A stretch of DNA of 64,000 nucleotides from Papilionanthe hookeriana x Papilionanthe teres. Lineage: Eukaryota > Streptophyta > Magnoliopsida > Asparagales > Orchidaceae. The notes under the pieces are model-generated. The model worked only from the letters and a program-made list of their open reading frames with translations. It did not search any database and was not told where the DNA came from. The stretch lies in contig CM040421.1 in assembly GCA_022702705.1 (NCBI GenBank), forward strand, positions 56,155,740 to 56,219,739. Direction: 5' to 3'. A program made the translations under genes and the position numbers. Below, piece after piece: positions 46,050-56,309 of the stretch (positions within the stretch are counted from its first letter, which is position 1; each line of letters begins with the position of its first letter).

Positions 46050-47051
46050 CTAGTGTGATTGATCCTTTATTCTCCAATCTATATGTTCAAATAAATCAGA
46101 AATGTTATTTATTACATTCATAACGTTCTGTACCTCTTTCTTCAACTCTTTGATCCTCTTCAATATCATTCTGGAACCTTCAGGAAAATAGGGTTGAATC
46201 GGTTGTGAAGTCTGTGTTGGTTGATCAGCAAGTAAATTCATGTCATCTTCATCTCCCACTGTTTGGTAGTCATAAGGATTAGTTGGATCAATAGGCCACC
46301 ATGGAAGAAGAACCTTTTCCCAACTTTCATATGGAACTTGTGATTGACTACATAGCAAAAATATGGTGGACGGGTGTCCAAGCCCATATTTAGATCCATG
46401 AACAATTAATCCCAAAATTGATTTCACAATGATATTACCAATGTCAATCGGCCTTCCAGTTTGAATACAAAAATTCAAAATGACACTTTCCTTGGTTACC
46501 TTGCTAATCTTTAATGTTGGAAATAACTTTGCCGAAATAAAGTAGTGCCATTGCTTCGACACTGGATTGAGAGATGCAGATGGGAAACTAATGTATCCAT
46601 TCTCTCTAATTTCTCAATCCTCATTCTCATCCGTCAAATATCGGTACACATCATTCATATTATATCGTGTGGCATTGAAATTAGAATAATGACAAATAGG
46701 TACTTTCTCGATCATAAAGAGATCGTTAATTCGTGCAGGAGTGAATTGCACAAATCTACCATGCAAAAATGCGAACCCTTGGTTGATCCTGTGAAGATTT
46801 GCTCAGAATTCTTTCACGACAGGAACAACTACGGCAGCGGTAGTATAACAAAGCACTTCCCAACGTCTCTCCTTAATAATCTCTTCAATTCTAGTAGTAG
46901 GATTATCCATACCTTGATTTATGAAGCCTCTTTCCTTGATAATCCTTCTCTTCATCATAAATTTGTTGAACAAACGTTGCGCCTCAAAACTTACGAACTT
47001 TCTTCGGTTGATATCGCGAGATTGAGGGGTTTCAATGGAGTAGGAATCCAT
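46050..47051 (-). pseudogene. Athila downstream ORF, copy a (Transposase_32-like)
   Basis: One frame of 334 codons from Met at 47051 to the stop at 46050. It is broken by only two in-frame TGA codons (near 46800 and 46605). Motifs in order: FVSFEAQRLFNKFMMKRRII, ERGFI, RRWEVLCYTTAAVVVPVVKEF, then HGRFVQFTPARIND, QWHYFISAKLFPTLKISKVT, ILNFCIQTGRPIDIGNII and YGLGHPSTIFLLC. The C-terminal part is Pro/Gln-rich with a coiled-coil-like end. This is the Transposase_32-type domain commonly found 3' of pol in Athila elements. Its role is unknown; older literature called this position env-like, but I see no signal peptide or membrane segment here. Confidence 0.85.
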
Positions 47052-47506
47052 GGGATGCGAATTGGGAATGGTAGTTTTCGTTTTTCTGGAGTTAGGAAGT
47101 AAAAAATGGAGTTTAGGGAGTTATAAGGACGAAGACCCCGCCCAAAACCGTCAAAACTCGCATTTTAAAACTTAAAAACCGTCAATAGGTTTTGGGCGAC
47201 GACGGCGCTCAAACCTGTAAGTTCAGTGTAACAATTGTGATAGGGCACCGGTGGCGCCCATTCTGGCTCCGGCAGCTCCAGTGGTAAAAAAATCTCACCT
47301 GAACTTCGTTTGGCCCAAAATATTCCAATATCTTAATTCAATCCACAATTTATCAATTTTTAAAGTATTTAGGATTAATTAGGATTCAAAAACAACTATC
47401 TAAAAAGCACAACTACATCAAACAAGCAAACACACCATAAAGATACATATGGGTTGCCTCCCATAAAGCACTTGGTTTAACGTCGTCAGCCCGACAAACC
47501 ATTCAG
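47052..47506 (-). other. Spacer between pol and downstream ORF a
   Basis: Contains the GC-rich patch 47194-47280 (GGGCGACGACGGCGCTC, CACCGGTGGCGCCC, GGCTCCGGCAGCTCC), about 145-230 bp upstream of the ORF start, in otherwise AT-rich DNA. It could hold a subgenomic promoter or a splice region; this is inference only. Confidence 0.5.
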
Positions 47507-48590
47507 TTACTCGAGATGACTCAGTATTAAAACCTCTTTGAACTCAGGTTGAAACCCGTCAAAGTAAGGCTTTAATCGATGCCTATTAACCTTGAAAATC
47601 ATTCCAGTATCAGGATCTTTAATATCAACAGCTCCAAAAGAATGAACTTTTACAACTGTAAAAGGTCCTAACCATTTAAACTTGAGCTTTCCAGGAAATA
47701 ACGTAAATCTTGAGTTGTATAATAAAACTTTTTGTCCAAATTCCAAATTCTTTTTCAATATCTTCTGATCATGCCAAAATTTCATTTTCTCTTTATAAAT
47801 CCTATCATTGTGATAAGATGCATTTCTAATCTCTTCCAATTCATTTAATTGCATAAATCTTTTCTCTCCAGCCTTTTTCAAATTAAAATTCAACTCTTTT
47901 ATCGCCTAATATGCTTTAAGCTCCAATTCAACCGGTAAATGACAAGTCTTACCAAACACTAGTCTATAAGGAGACATTCCAATAGGGGTTTTAAAAGCAG
48001 TCCTATACGCCCATAAAGCAGTATCTAATCAAGCAGACCAATCTAATTTATGATTATCCACAGTTTTCTCCAATATTCTTTTAATTTCACGATTAGACAC
48101 TTCTGCTAAACTACTAGTCTAGGGATGATAAGCAGTAGAGATTCTATGAATAATATTATATTTCTCAATCAATCTCTTAATTCGATTGTTCCTTAAATGG
48201 GATCCACCATCAGTTATGATCACTATCGGCATTCCATATCTTGTAAATATATTTTTCATTAAAAATTTTGAAACACTCTAAGCATCACATCTAGGTAAAG
48301 CAATAGCTTCAATCTATTTCAAGACATAATCAACGGAAACTAATATACATAAATTTCCAAATGAATGAGTAAATGGTCCCATAAAATCTAATCCCCATAC
48401 ATAAAAAATTTCAACTTCCAAATTATAATTTAGAGGCATTTCATTTTTTCTAGAGATATTACCTACTCTCTGACATCGATCACATGATTTAATATATCTA
48501 TAAATATCTCTAAAAAGAGTAGGCTAATAAAATCCAGATTGTAGAATCTTAAAAACAGTTTTATCAGTTCCAAAATGACCTCCAAATTCA
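47507..48590 (-). pseudogene. Athila integrase remnant
   Basis: Begins with the H2C2 zinc-binding module (CHDSEFGGHFGTDKTVF ... SCDRCQRVGN, 48590-48470). The catalytic core follows, with Asp in GLDFMGPF (about 48380), Asp in TDGGSHLRN (about 48215) and Glu in NREIKRILEK (about 48085). It ends with the C-terminal LKFKWLGPFTVVKV and DPDTGMIFKVNRHRLKPYFDG, stopping at 47507. All three catalytic acidic residues are visible. In-frame stops interrupt it near 48522 (TAG for Trp), 48280, 48121 (TAG in the HPQT-type motif), 48030 (TGA) and 47908 (TAG). The reading frame itself is preserved across 49015-47507. Confidence 0.88.
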
Positions 48591-49360
48591 GAATCATGAC
48601 ATCGTTGAATAATCAAATTCGTTTCTTCTTGTGGCACACATTTCCTAATAATTTGATCCTTACACTGTTTATATAAATAGGGCTCATCCAAAAAAAAAAA
48701 TCTTGCATCATCTTTAAACTTCTTTTGTTGTTGCCTTGTTAAATCAGGTAGTACAATATCAGCATACCAAGGCAAATTGCTTCCCATAATAGTATAAAGT
48801 TGCTCATCAGGGAAAATTTCAGTAATTTCCTTTTCAAATTCAGATAATTTATCATATTCTAATCTTGACAGATGATCAGCTATTTGATTATCAGCTCCCT
48901 TCCTATCAACTATCATAAAATCAAATTCTTGCAGAAGAAGTATCCATCTAATGAGTCTAGGTTTCACATCCTTCTTTTGCATTAAATATTTGATAGCCGA
49001 ATTGTCTGTATGCACAATACTTTTAGCTCTATTAAATAAGGTCTAAATTTTTCAAAAGCAAATACTATAGCTAATAACTCTCTTTCAGTAGTGTTATAAT
49101 TAATTTGAGTCTCATTAAGCATTTTACTAGCATAGTAAATGACTTTAAAAACTTTATCATGCCTTCGCCCCAATGCTACTCCGATCGCATAATTACTAGC
49201 ATCACACATAAATTCAAATGGTTTCTCCCAATCTGGTAAAACAATTATAGGTGCAGTGATTAATTTCTCTTTCAATAATTTGAAAGCTCTCAAGCATTCA
49301 TCATTAAAATCAAATTTTTTATCATTTTCTAAAAGTCGGCACAAAGGTTTGGTAATTTTA
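48591..49360 (-). pseudogene. Athila RNase H remnant
   Basis: The first segment (49344-48995) has the tether and start of RNase H: FNDECLRAFKLLKEKL, FEFMCDASNYAIGVALGRR, VIYYASKMLNETQINYNTTE, KELL-type ERELLAIVFAFEKFRPYL. A frameshift near 49010 leads to HTDNSAIKYLMQKKDVKPRL, RWILLLQEFDF and GADNQIADHLSRLE, which completes the domain. Acidic residues in CDASN, TERELL, HTDNSA and ADHLSR are in place. The frameshifts near 49010 and 49380 would prevent synthesis as part of a polyprotein. Confidence 0.88.
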
Positions 49361-49369
49361 TAAAATCCT

Positions 49370-50278
49370 TTAATATATCTCCTGTAAAATCCAGCATGTC
49401 ATAAGAAAACTCCTCACCTCTCTCACAGTAGTGGGTGGCAAGAATCTCTCAATCACTCTAATTTTAGCAGGATCGACCTCCATACCATGTTTAGAAATTT
49501 TATGCCCAAGCACAATTCCTCCTGCAACCATAAATTGACATTTCTCCCAATTCAGAACTAGATTTGTTTTCTCATAGAGCTCCAAAACTTTTGCTAAGTT
49601 TTTGAGGAAAATTTCAAATGAAGTCCTGAATACAGACAAATTAACCATTAAAACTTCTATTCCATTATTTATCATACTACTGAAGATAAACATCATACAT
49701 CTTTAAATTGTTGTAGGTGCATTACACAGTCCAAAAGGCATTCTTCGAAAAGCAAAGGTTCCATAAGGGCTAGTAAATGTTGTCTTTTCTTGATCCTCAG
49801 GAGCAATAGGTATTTGATGGTAACCAGTATATCCATCCAGAAAATAGTAGTACTTGTGTCCAACAAGTCTATCTAGCATTTGATCGAGAAAAGGAAGAGG
49901 AAAGTGATCTTTTCTGGTGGTGGAATTTAATTTCCTATAATCAATACAATTTCGCCATCCATTAATTTGTCTTGTGGGTATAATTTCATTACATTCATTC
50001 ACTTCAACAGTCAATCCACCCTTTTTCAATACACAATGTATTAGACTCACCCAAGCACTATCAAAAATTGAATAAATAATTCCAGCATCCATCCATTTTA
50101 ATATCTCTTTCTTAACTACTTCTTTCATTATAGGATTTAGTCTCCTTTGAGAATCAACTCTCGGTTTATGTTCTTCATTTAATAAAATTTTGTGCATACA
50201 AATCGAAGGACTAACTCCTTTAATATATGCCAAAGTCCATCCAAATGCTTTCTTGTATCTTTTTAAAGTTTCCAACAA
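49370..50278 (-). pseudogene. Athila reverse transcriptase remnant
   Basis: One frame from Met at 50278 with an in-frame TAA near 49700. It shows LKRYKKAFGWTLAYIKGVSP, CMHKILLNEEHKPRV, QRRLNPIMKEVVKKEILK, WRNCIDYRKLNSTTRKDHFP, YYYFLDGYTGYHQIPIAPED and FRRMPFGLCNAPTT, then EKTNLVLNWEKCQFMVAGGI and VLGHKISKHGMEVDPAKI. The polymerase catalytic box, normally F/YMDD in this family, reads LMVNLSVF near 49650, so both Asp residues are replaced. The element could not have copied itself with this RT. Frame is lost near 49385 at the SFLGHAGFYR-type motif. Confidence 0.92.
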
Positions 50279-50323
50279 CTTCTGTTCTTGATAATCGTTT
50301 AACTCCGAAGAAACAATAATTGA

Positions 50324-50587
50324 CTAGGTAGATGATTCTCCTAAAATCATATACTTTAAATGATCAGGGAGAATTTTCATCTCAAGTTCAGGAGGTTTTA
50401 TTATAGATGGAATTAAGCTTTTATTTCCACCTTCCATAGTGTCTAATACTTCGAATCTCTCATGAACATACTCCAAATCTTCATTCTTCTCAATATCTGA
50501 ATTTTCTTCATCTTCAGTTTCTTCTCCAAACATATTTTCATATTCCACTTCTTTTTCAAATATATTCTCAAAAGGATCGTTTCTCAA
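50324..50587 (-). pseudogene. Athila pol linker between protease and RT
   Basis: Acidic segment (EENMFGEETEDEENSDIEKN-like composition) leading to LIPSIIKPPELEMKILPDHL and KYMILGESST. The latter resembles the Pro-rich PPxLELKxLPxHLKYxFLG signature that precedes RT in Athila pol. It is in frame with the RT start at 50278; a stop near 50325 separates them. Confidence 0.75.
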
Positions 50588-50815
50588 ATATTCTCACACC
50601 TCCATCCTAAAACATTCATCTTCCACCACTCCTTTAGGGTAAGTAATGGAACGATCAGCCAACTGAAGAGTCACAGATGTAGGAGAAATTTCTCCTATTC
50701 CCAAACTTTTGAAAGTTGATAAAGACATAAGATTAAGACCAGCTCCCAGATCACATAAAGCCTTTCCGAAAAATTTTTCACTTATCGCACACGGAGTAGT
50801 GAATCTTTAAGTATT
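50588..50815 (-). pseudogene. Athila aspartic protease remnant
   Basis: The minus-strand frame reads FTTPCAISEKFFGKALCDLG and then AGLNLMSLSTFKSLGIGE. This corresponds to the Athila protease active-site region, where the usual signature is D(L/S)GASINLMP. Gly follows Ala here. It is separated from the upstream frame by a frameshift near 50805, and the stretch is too short for a full protease. Confidence 0.75.
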
Positions 50816-51456
50816 TCCGGAAGCTTGTTCTGAATAATTGCACTACACTCTCTGCTAAGTGCAACAGTTTCAAGATCTGTAAACTTTCTTTTCTTTCTCA
50901 GAATATCCTTCATAAACTTGGCATAGTCAGACATCTCTTCTAAGGCTTCAACAAAAGGAATATTTATCGTTAATTTCTTAAGGATCTCCAAAAATTTTCC
51001 AAATATATTATCCCAGTTTTGTTTCTTCAATCTTTGAGGAAATGGAGGTGGTGGGTTTTCAACAGTTATCTTCATTGGCTTAAGAGGATAATCCAAGTCT
51101 GGATAAATCTTTTTTGAACCTTTTTCAATTTCCTTTTTCTCCTTTTCTATTTCAACTTCTTTTTGCACTCTAGTTTCCAATTCTTTTCCACGCTTTAAAT
51201 GAATAGCCTTAAGTTTTTTCTTATTTTAGTCTTTTGGATTGATCTCAACATTACTTGGATGTGTTCCAGAAGGTTTATTATTAAGTGCAGTGAAAATATG
51301 TCCCAATTGATTTTCAATATTTTTCATAGCAACACTTTGAGCTTGTAATTGATTTCCCATCTTCAGAATCATTTCTTTAGTAGACAACTTCTTATCTTTA
51401 AATTGCGGGTTACTATTAAATCCAGGAGGATAAGATGGTCTAAAATTAGTATTTCC
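50782..51456 (-). pseudogene. Athila gag C-terminal / gag-pro region
   Basis: The frame contains a Lys/Glu-rich linker and the Athila signature PPPPFPQRLKKQNWDNIFGK, then FLEILKKLTINIPFVEALEE, MSDYAKFMKDILRKKRKF and ECSAIIQNKLPEILKD. It leaves frame where the protease should start. The N-terminal portion (51456-51190) reads NFRPSYPPGFNSNPQFKDKK and GNQLQAQSVAMKNIENQLG in the same frame. A stop near 51455 separates it from 51457-51693, and another lies near 51225. Confidence 0.85.
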
Positions 51457-51693
51457 TTAATTGTTCGAATTTCCAATTGGATTTATAGAACTATTAGCCC
51501 AACGTGGGTTAACATTAGCATTGCTATTATTCCAATTGAAATTTGGGTGATTCTTCCAACCAAGATTATAATAATTCAAATAAGGATTGTTAGGTCTATT
51601 AATAGCATTTAAAGTCTGATAAGGTGTTTGAGATTCTGTTATTTGTCCAAATGCATTTTCCTCCAACATTCGAGGTGGTTGAGAATAATTCAT
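51457..51693 (-). pseudogene. Athila gag, Asn/Pro-rich segment
   Basis: Contains NPYLNYYNLGWKNHPNFNWN, the NPxSNTYNPGWRNHPNF-type motif that follows the capsid domain in Athila gag. It is in the same frame as 50782-51456 and shifted relative to the capsid ORF at 51713-52579. Confidence 0.85.
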
Positions 51694-51712
51694 TCCATAT
51701 TGATCTATTTTC

Positions 51713-52579
51713 TTAGAAAAGGGCTACAATTTGAGAAACTACCATTGTTATCATATCTGAATCATGAACACTAGCTACTCTCTTAGGATTTACCCGTTTA
51801 GAGGGCCATTGAAAATTATTAATAGTCATTTCTTCAATTAATGCGTATGCTTCATCAAAAGATTTTGACATTAACGATCCACCAGCAGCAACATCTATAA
51901 TAGATCTCAATGATCCAACTAATCCATTATAAAATGTTTGAATTATTAACCAATCTGGTAAAGCATGATGTGGGCACTTCCTAAGAAGATCTTTAAATCT
52001 CTCCCAAGCTTCATATATTGACTCTCCTTCAAACCGACAAAAAGATGTAATATCATTTCTTATTTTAGCAGTCTTTGATGGAGGGAAATATTTTGATAGA
52101 AACTTCTGAGATAATTCTCCCGAAGTTCTAATAGATCCAGGTGCTAACGAGTTTAACCATGCCTTAGCTTTATCCCTTAATGAAAAAGGAAAAAGTCTAA
52201 GTCTGACAGCGTCACTAGACACTCTGTCATATTTAAAAGTAGCACACAGTTCTAAAAAACTAGCGAGATGTAAATTTGGATCCTCATTAGGTGTTCCTCC
52301 AAATTGATTATTTTGTACCATTTGGATAATAACAGGTTTAAGTTCAAATGAATTAGCAGCAACATCAGGATTTTGAATAGTTATGTGAATTTCATCTGCT
52401 GTTGGGTTAGCATAATTTCTTAAAAGTCTTGGCAAATTTCGAACATCATTTCTCTGATTATCTTGATTATTTGCCATTTCGCAAGAACTTTCAATTTGTT
52501 TTTGTTGTTTTCTAATTTTTCCGACAGTACGCTCTAACTCCGAATCGTAAGGTATAGATCCACTACGACTCATAAGCAA
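51713..52579 (-). CDS. gag: Athila gag capsid (retrotransposon gag domain)
   Basis: 288 codons uninterrupted, the best preserved ORF of the element. It has an N-terminal IPYDSELERTVGKIRKQQ segment followed by MANNQDNQRND, a start also seen in the second Athila element at 63949. The capsid core is FELKPVIIQMVQNNQFGG, DPNLHLASFLELCATFKYD, VRLRLFPFSLRDKAKAWL, FLSKYFPPSKTAKIRNDI and FEGESIYEAWERFKDLLRKC. In an active element this protein would form cytoplasmic virus-like particles around the RNA. The stop at 51713 follows a frameshift relative to the rest of gag. The true start may be the Met at 52573 or the MANN Met at about 52477. Confidence 0.88.
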   Translation of the reverse strand: MLMSRSGSIPYDSELERTVGKIRKQQKQIESSCEMANNQDNQRNDVRNLPRLLRNYANPTADEIHITIQNPDVAANSFELKPVIIQMVQNNQFGGTPNEDPNLHLASFLELCATFKYDRVSSDAVRLRLFPFSLRDKAKAWLNSLAPGSIRTSGELSQKFLSKYFPPSKTAKIRNDITSFCRFEGESIYEAWERFKDLLRKCPHHALPDWLIIQTFYNGLVGSLRSIIDVAAGGSLMSKSFDEAYALIEEMTINNFQWPSKRVNPKRVASVHDSDMITMVVSQIVALF

Positions 52580-52705
52580 TCACACAAATACTTTTAAAAA
52601 GTAAACAAACACACAATTACACACTACAAAGTAAAGGTTTTCTGTTACTATATTATTAATAAATACCGTTTATACTTTATTAATTACTTAATTACTTCGT
52701 TACCT

Positions 52706-52723
52706 TCCTCGGCAACGGCGCCA
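52706..52723 (-). other. Athila primer binding site (tRNA-Asp type)
   Basis: The minus strand reads TGGCGCCGTTGCCGAGGA, seven bases after the LTR end CGGTCA. It differs at one base from the plus-strand PBS at 63741-63758. This sequence complements the 3' end of plant tRNA-Asp, the usual Athila primer. Confidence 0.9.
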
Positions 52724-52729
52724 AAAACT

Positions 52730-54342
52730 TGACCGGCGAACTTTATATATGCAAGAATGTATGAACTCAGATTTATATATGTTTTTAATGATTTTGTAGC
52801 GTCCAAACACTCAACGCAAGTATACGTATCATATCAAGTAATACAGGGCTCTAATGGAGTCCTAGTTATAGATCCCACAGGGAAGTACGAAGTATAAGAA
52901 AGTGTTTCACAATATATATAATATAGCACTGAAATCCGATACTAAAATTGCACTTAAATTTTACTACTTACTTCTACTACCACTATGCAGAAAACCATAA
53001 TATTAAATCAAACTACAATTACTTCTAACAACTTTAAAAATAGAGATAACTAACAGACACACTAAACTATGTATTTGAAATATTTTTGATATATGAAAAA
53101 AGTAACTTTTCTCTTGCAATGAGAATATGATGTGTGGATTGATATGGAACAATTATCTATGTTATTGTGCCAAATAGAAGCATAGAAGTTTCTTTACCCT
53201 TAAAAGAGTACCCCCTCTTCTAAGCATAAAAAAATATTGACATATCCTAAGTTTATTCACTAAATCTTAGGCTAGGCTGGGAGGATACCGGCTCTCACTT
53301 CGGAGATCCCACTCACCCTTCACCTAAAGGCTAACCTTCAAGTTTAGTCACTAATCTTAGAACCAATTTGGGGATTTTAGCCTGTCACCCTGAAATCTCC
53401 ACATTGAAGTCCATCAAAACACATTTCCCTATTTATTTGCACTCAATTCCCATGAACTACGCAATTCATCCATGGAAATTGAATGGATTCTTCATTATTG
53501 TTGTAGGACATTAAATCCTTTCAGAATTAATGTTCAACAACATATTTTAACATTTCAATTGGCCAATTCAAAAAGTAAATTAAGTTCGAAATGAAAAACC
53601 ATCACAATTTCTTCAATACATTAAAAGCACATCAAATCCACATCAATCCATCATCACATCTCTATGAAAGAAGAAAGACAAGGGGGACTACTCAGAATTC
53701 CTGAAGAAGATACAATAAAACATGGATTTTATATATAAAAGAAAAGTCATACAAACCATAAAAGAAAATACAACTTATCTTTTTCTCTTCCCCAATGCAA
53801 TTCCCTTGAAGTTCCTTTGAATCCTTTTCTCTCTTCTTTACAACACTTGATTCTCTCTTTAGAATGGAAAGGAAGAAGCAATCTCTCACTTTACTTCTTC
53901 TCCTTCACTCCTTAGAGAAGAATTCCTCTCAAATCCTCACTTCTACAAACTCTTCTCCTAAACCCTAACACTTAACACACACTAAGAGAGAGTAAGAGAA
54001 ACCAAGAGAGCCCCCTTCTTTTCGTCCAAAAATAGTTACTTATAAGTTAGGAACGAAATACCAAGAGTTTCCATAGGCTTCCCTTCAAAAAGTTGCAAAA
54101 ACTCTTCAAATTTGAATTCCACCGGCTTCGGGCGCCGGCGGCGCCAGAACATGATTTCCTACTTTTTGCTCCTTTTTGCTTCTTTTTGCTCCGAATTCGT
54201 TCCTGTTCGCTTCTTTTCACCCCAATCACCTAAAATCATCATACCTGCAATAAATTATAAAAAATACCTTTCTTTAAAGTACAATATCACAAAAAATGGG
54301 TAAAATTATATAGCAAAAACCGTATATATTTTTGGTGCATCA
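52730..54342 (-). repeat. 5' LTR of the Athila element (1613 bp)
   Basis: TGATGCACC to CGGTCA on its own strand. It contains the 15-bp GC palindrome-like motif at 54131-54145. The last 200 bases hold GATACGTATACTTGCG and a reversed GGGATC...GACTCCATTAGAGCC block shared with the LTR at 62148-63734. Open frames inside, such as 54047-54229, are not conserved between LTR copies. Confidence 0.95.
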
Positions 54343-54347
54343 ACCAT
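54343..54347. other. Target-site duplication ACCAT, right copy
   Basis: Identical to 41165-41169. Confidence 0.9.
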
Positions 54348-55100
54348 TCTCTAAATTATGCTAAAAAATTATGCATTTACAGTATTTGGATTGTACGTCT
54401 GTTCTAAAATTTTCTAGTTATTGTTATTTTGAGAACCCAACCAGATCTCATCAGTTAGAGGGTAGGTAATTTCTCCTTCCACGAAAATCCTAATAGCATA
54501 AGGTCTATTAAAAGTGCAGGTTGAAAGATCAACTTTTAAAGGCTTACCAAAGATAACTCCAATGGAGTCCAAGACTTTCATATTAAAATAATGAAGCCTT
54601 AAACTAGGAAAGGTGAGCCAAATGGGAATGATAGAAATTTCTGTGGAAGGATCAAAATTTGGGGACCATTTTAGCACATTCATTTGAATATTATCATTCG
54701 ACCAGAACATACTTCTAAAAAGCCAAACATAATCCTCTTCCTTATTAAGCTTAATGATAATGTGCGTACCAGATATAGACCCGCTTTTTATTCAACCATT
54801 AGCTTTAAATTTTCAAAAAACCTTTGAATAATATCCACTTAGGATGTTTGTAGGTAAATTAGCCAATGAGAGCAAATTTAAGAGGCCCAATTAATTTTTA
54901 TGTTTCCATTTCAGAGAAAAAAGAGCTCTTTAAGAGATCTTTATCCAAATTACCAACATAATACTCATATAAGAAATTTAGAGAACAATGTGAGTTACCA
55001 TCAAAATTTTGAGTGCTCTTCAACGCATGATGTTACCATAAGGCTAAAATTACCAAACCGCAATAAACGAAACAGTTACCAAACCTCGCAAGGAAAATAA
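54348..55100 (-). pseudogene. L1 ORF1 remnant (DUF4283 type), right of the Athila insertion
   Basis: Minus-strand frame 54710-54414 reads VLKWSPNFDPSTEISIIPIW, LTFPSLRLHYFNMKVLDSIG, FGKPLKVDLSTCTFNRPYAI and RIFVEGEITYPLTDEIWLG. This is the DUF4283/zinc-knuckle-associated part of plant L1 ORF1, an RNA-binding chaperone. Decayed upstream frames to about 54900 fit the DUF4283 N-terminus (LIGLFTYKHPKW). Together with 36560-41164 this restores one L1 split by the Athila element. The L1 5' end is not defined. Confidence 0.8.
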
Positions 55101-56261
55101 AGCAATCAATTCATATTATTAGACAGCTCACCAAGGAGATTCAAAATAGATGGAACCTAAAATAAGTCCACACCTCACAAGGATGAATGGATGCAAGAAA
55201 ACCAAACAAGATCCATTGATAACCAGAGAAAAAACAATCAGTAATTAGAAGAGAGAAAAAAATCTAGAAATCCTTCCAAGCTCATTCTCATGAAAAATAA
55301 ATATTAATTATCATTTTTAAGACTTATAGTTGCCTCGTAGGGTAGAATTGTTTGTTCAATTGTTTTTTGTAGTTTATGGAGACAAATCATGCGTAGTTAT
55401 GCAATTAGCTTGAGTCCATAATATCATACTATTAAGAGTTTGTAGTTGCAAGAAACTACTATCAATGACCTATCAAGAGGTAACAATGACACATAACCTT
55501 CTATGATTTATTATTATTTTTTTACTATCATTTTAAATTTTTGATTAAAATAAGTCCCTACTAATGTGACCACTATATGATTGAGATTGACTTTAGACTT
55601 ACTTGAGTTTTACTAGATAGAGTTTTTTGATACTATTTTTAAAGGCTATATGGAAATGAATGGAGACACACTTTGAGATCTTTCCTAGCTACTATATTTA
55701 TTGATATAAACCCTCTTTTGGCACAACAATCTAGTTAGACCTCAGACATATTTAGTTCACTCCTAATTGTCGATTTTCCTTAAAAGGTATAATGTATCTC
55801 TAAGTTGAGCATGGATGATTCCTCACCTTTTTTGTTAGCAAATAAATATGGATTGATGGGTAAATCATCATGCATTTCAATTCATTTCTACGTCAAATTT
55901 TTATAAAAATGATACTACTTAAGACTTCATAAATTGTAATATGATATATTATAAGACTCTATTTACGCATTAGCACTTGAAATTTTAAGTTTAAATTATT
56001 TTTGACTGTTGATTTACATTTAATTTTATCTAATTCACATCTTCGTTTTCTTCAAATGATTTTATATCGTCATGTGTTAAATTAGCTATTTCAAATGGTT
56101 ATCAGAACTCAATCCCATGTATTAGATAATAACTAAGTTCCTTATAGATGAAAATAAATAAAGATGAATTTTCTTAGCAGAGTTGAGTTTTGTAATTTTG
56201 TGGCATGCCAACAACCTATTTTTGTTACAAAGTGAAAACTTGGGTGCTCATATTCCAACGA

Positions 56262-56309
56262 AATGGCAACAGCAGCAGCAACAACAACAATAACAACAAC
56301 AACAACAAT
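56262..56309. repeat. (CAA/CAG)n microsatellite
   Basis: Imperfect AAC repeat with three CAG units. It could be the tail of an RTE-type element, but no body precedes it. Confidence 0.85.

Larger units (their letters stand above)
41170..54342 (-). mobile_element. Athila-type Ty3/Gypsy LTR retrotransposon, complete but decayed
   Basis: 13,173 bp on the minus strand: 5' LTR 52730-54342, PBS 52706-52723, gag 51180-52579, pol 47507-50800, two downstream ORFs 46050-47051 and 43909-45033, PPT 42584-42600, 3' LTR 41170-42583. The 5-bp duplication ACCAT on both sides shows it entered as a unit, into an L1 LINE. Protein similarity and the tRNA-Asp-type PBS place it in the Athila lineage. Every long ORF except the gag core is interrupted. 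Confidence 0.95.

Noticed and set aside
46545..47102. 185-codon plus-strand open frame
   Set aside because: Shadow of the minus-strand Transposase_32-like ORF, whose conserved motifs are clear.
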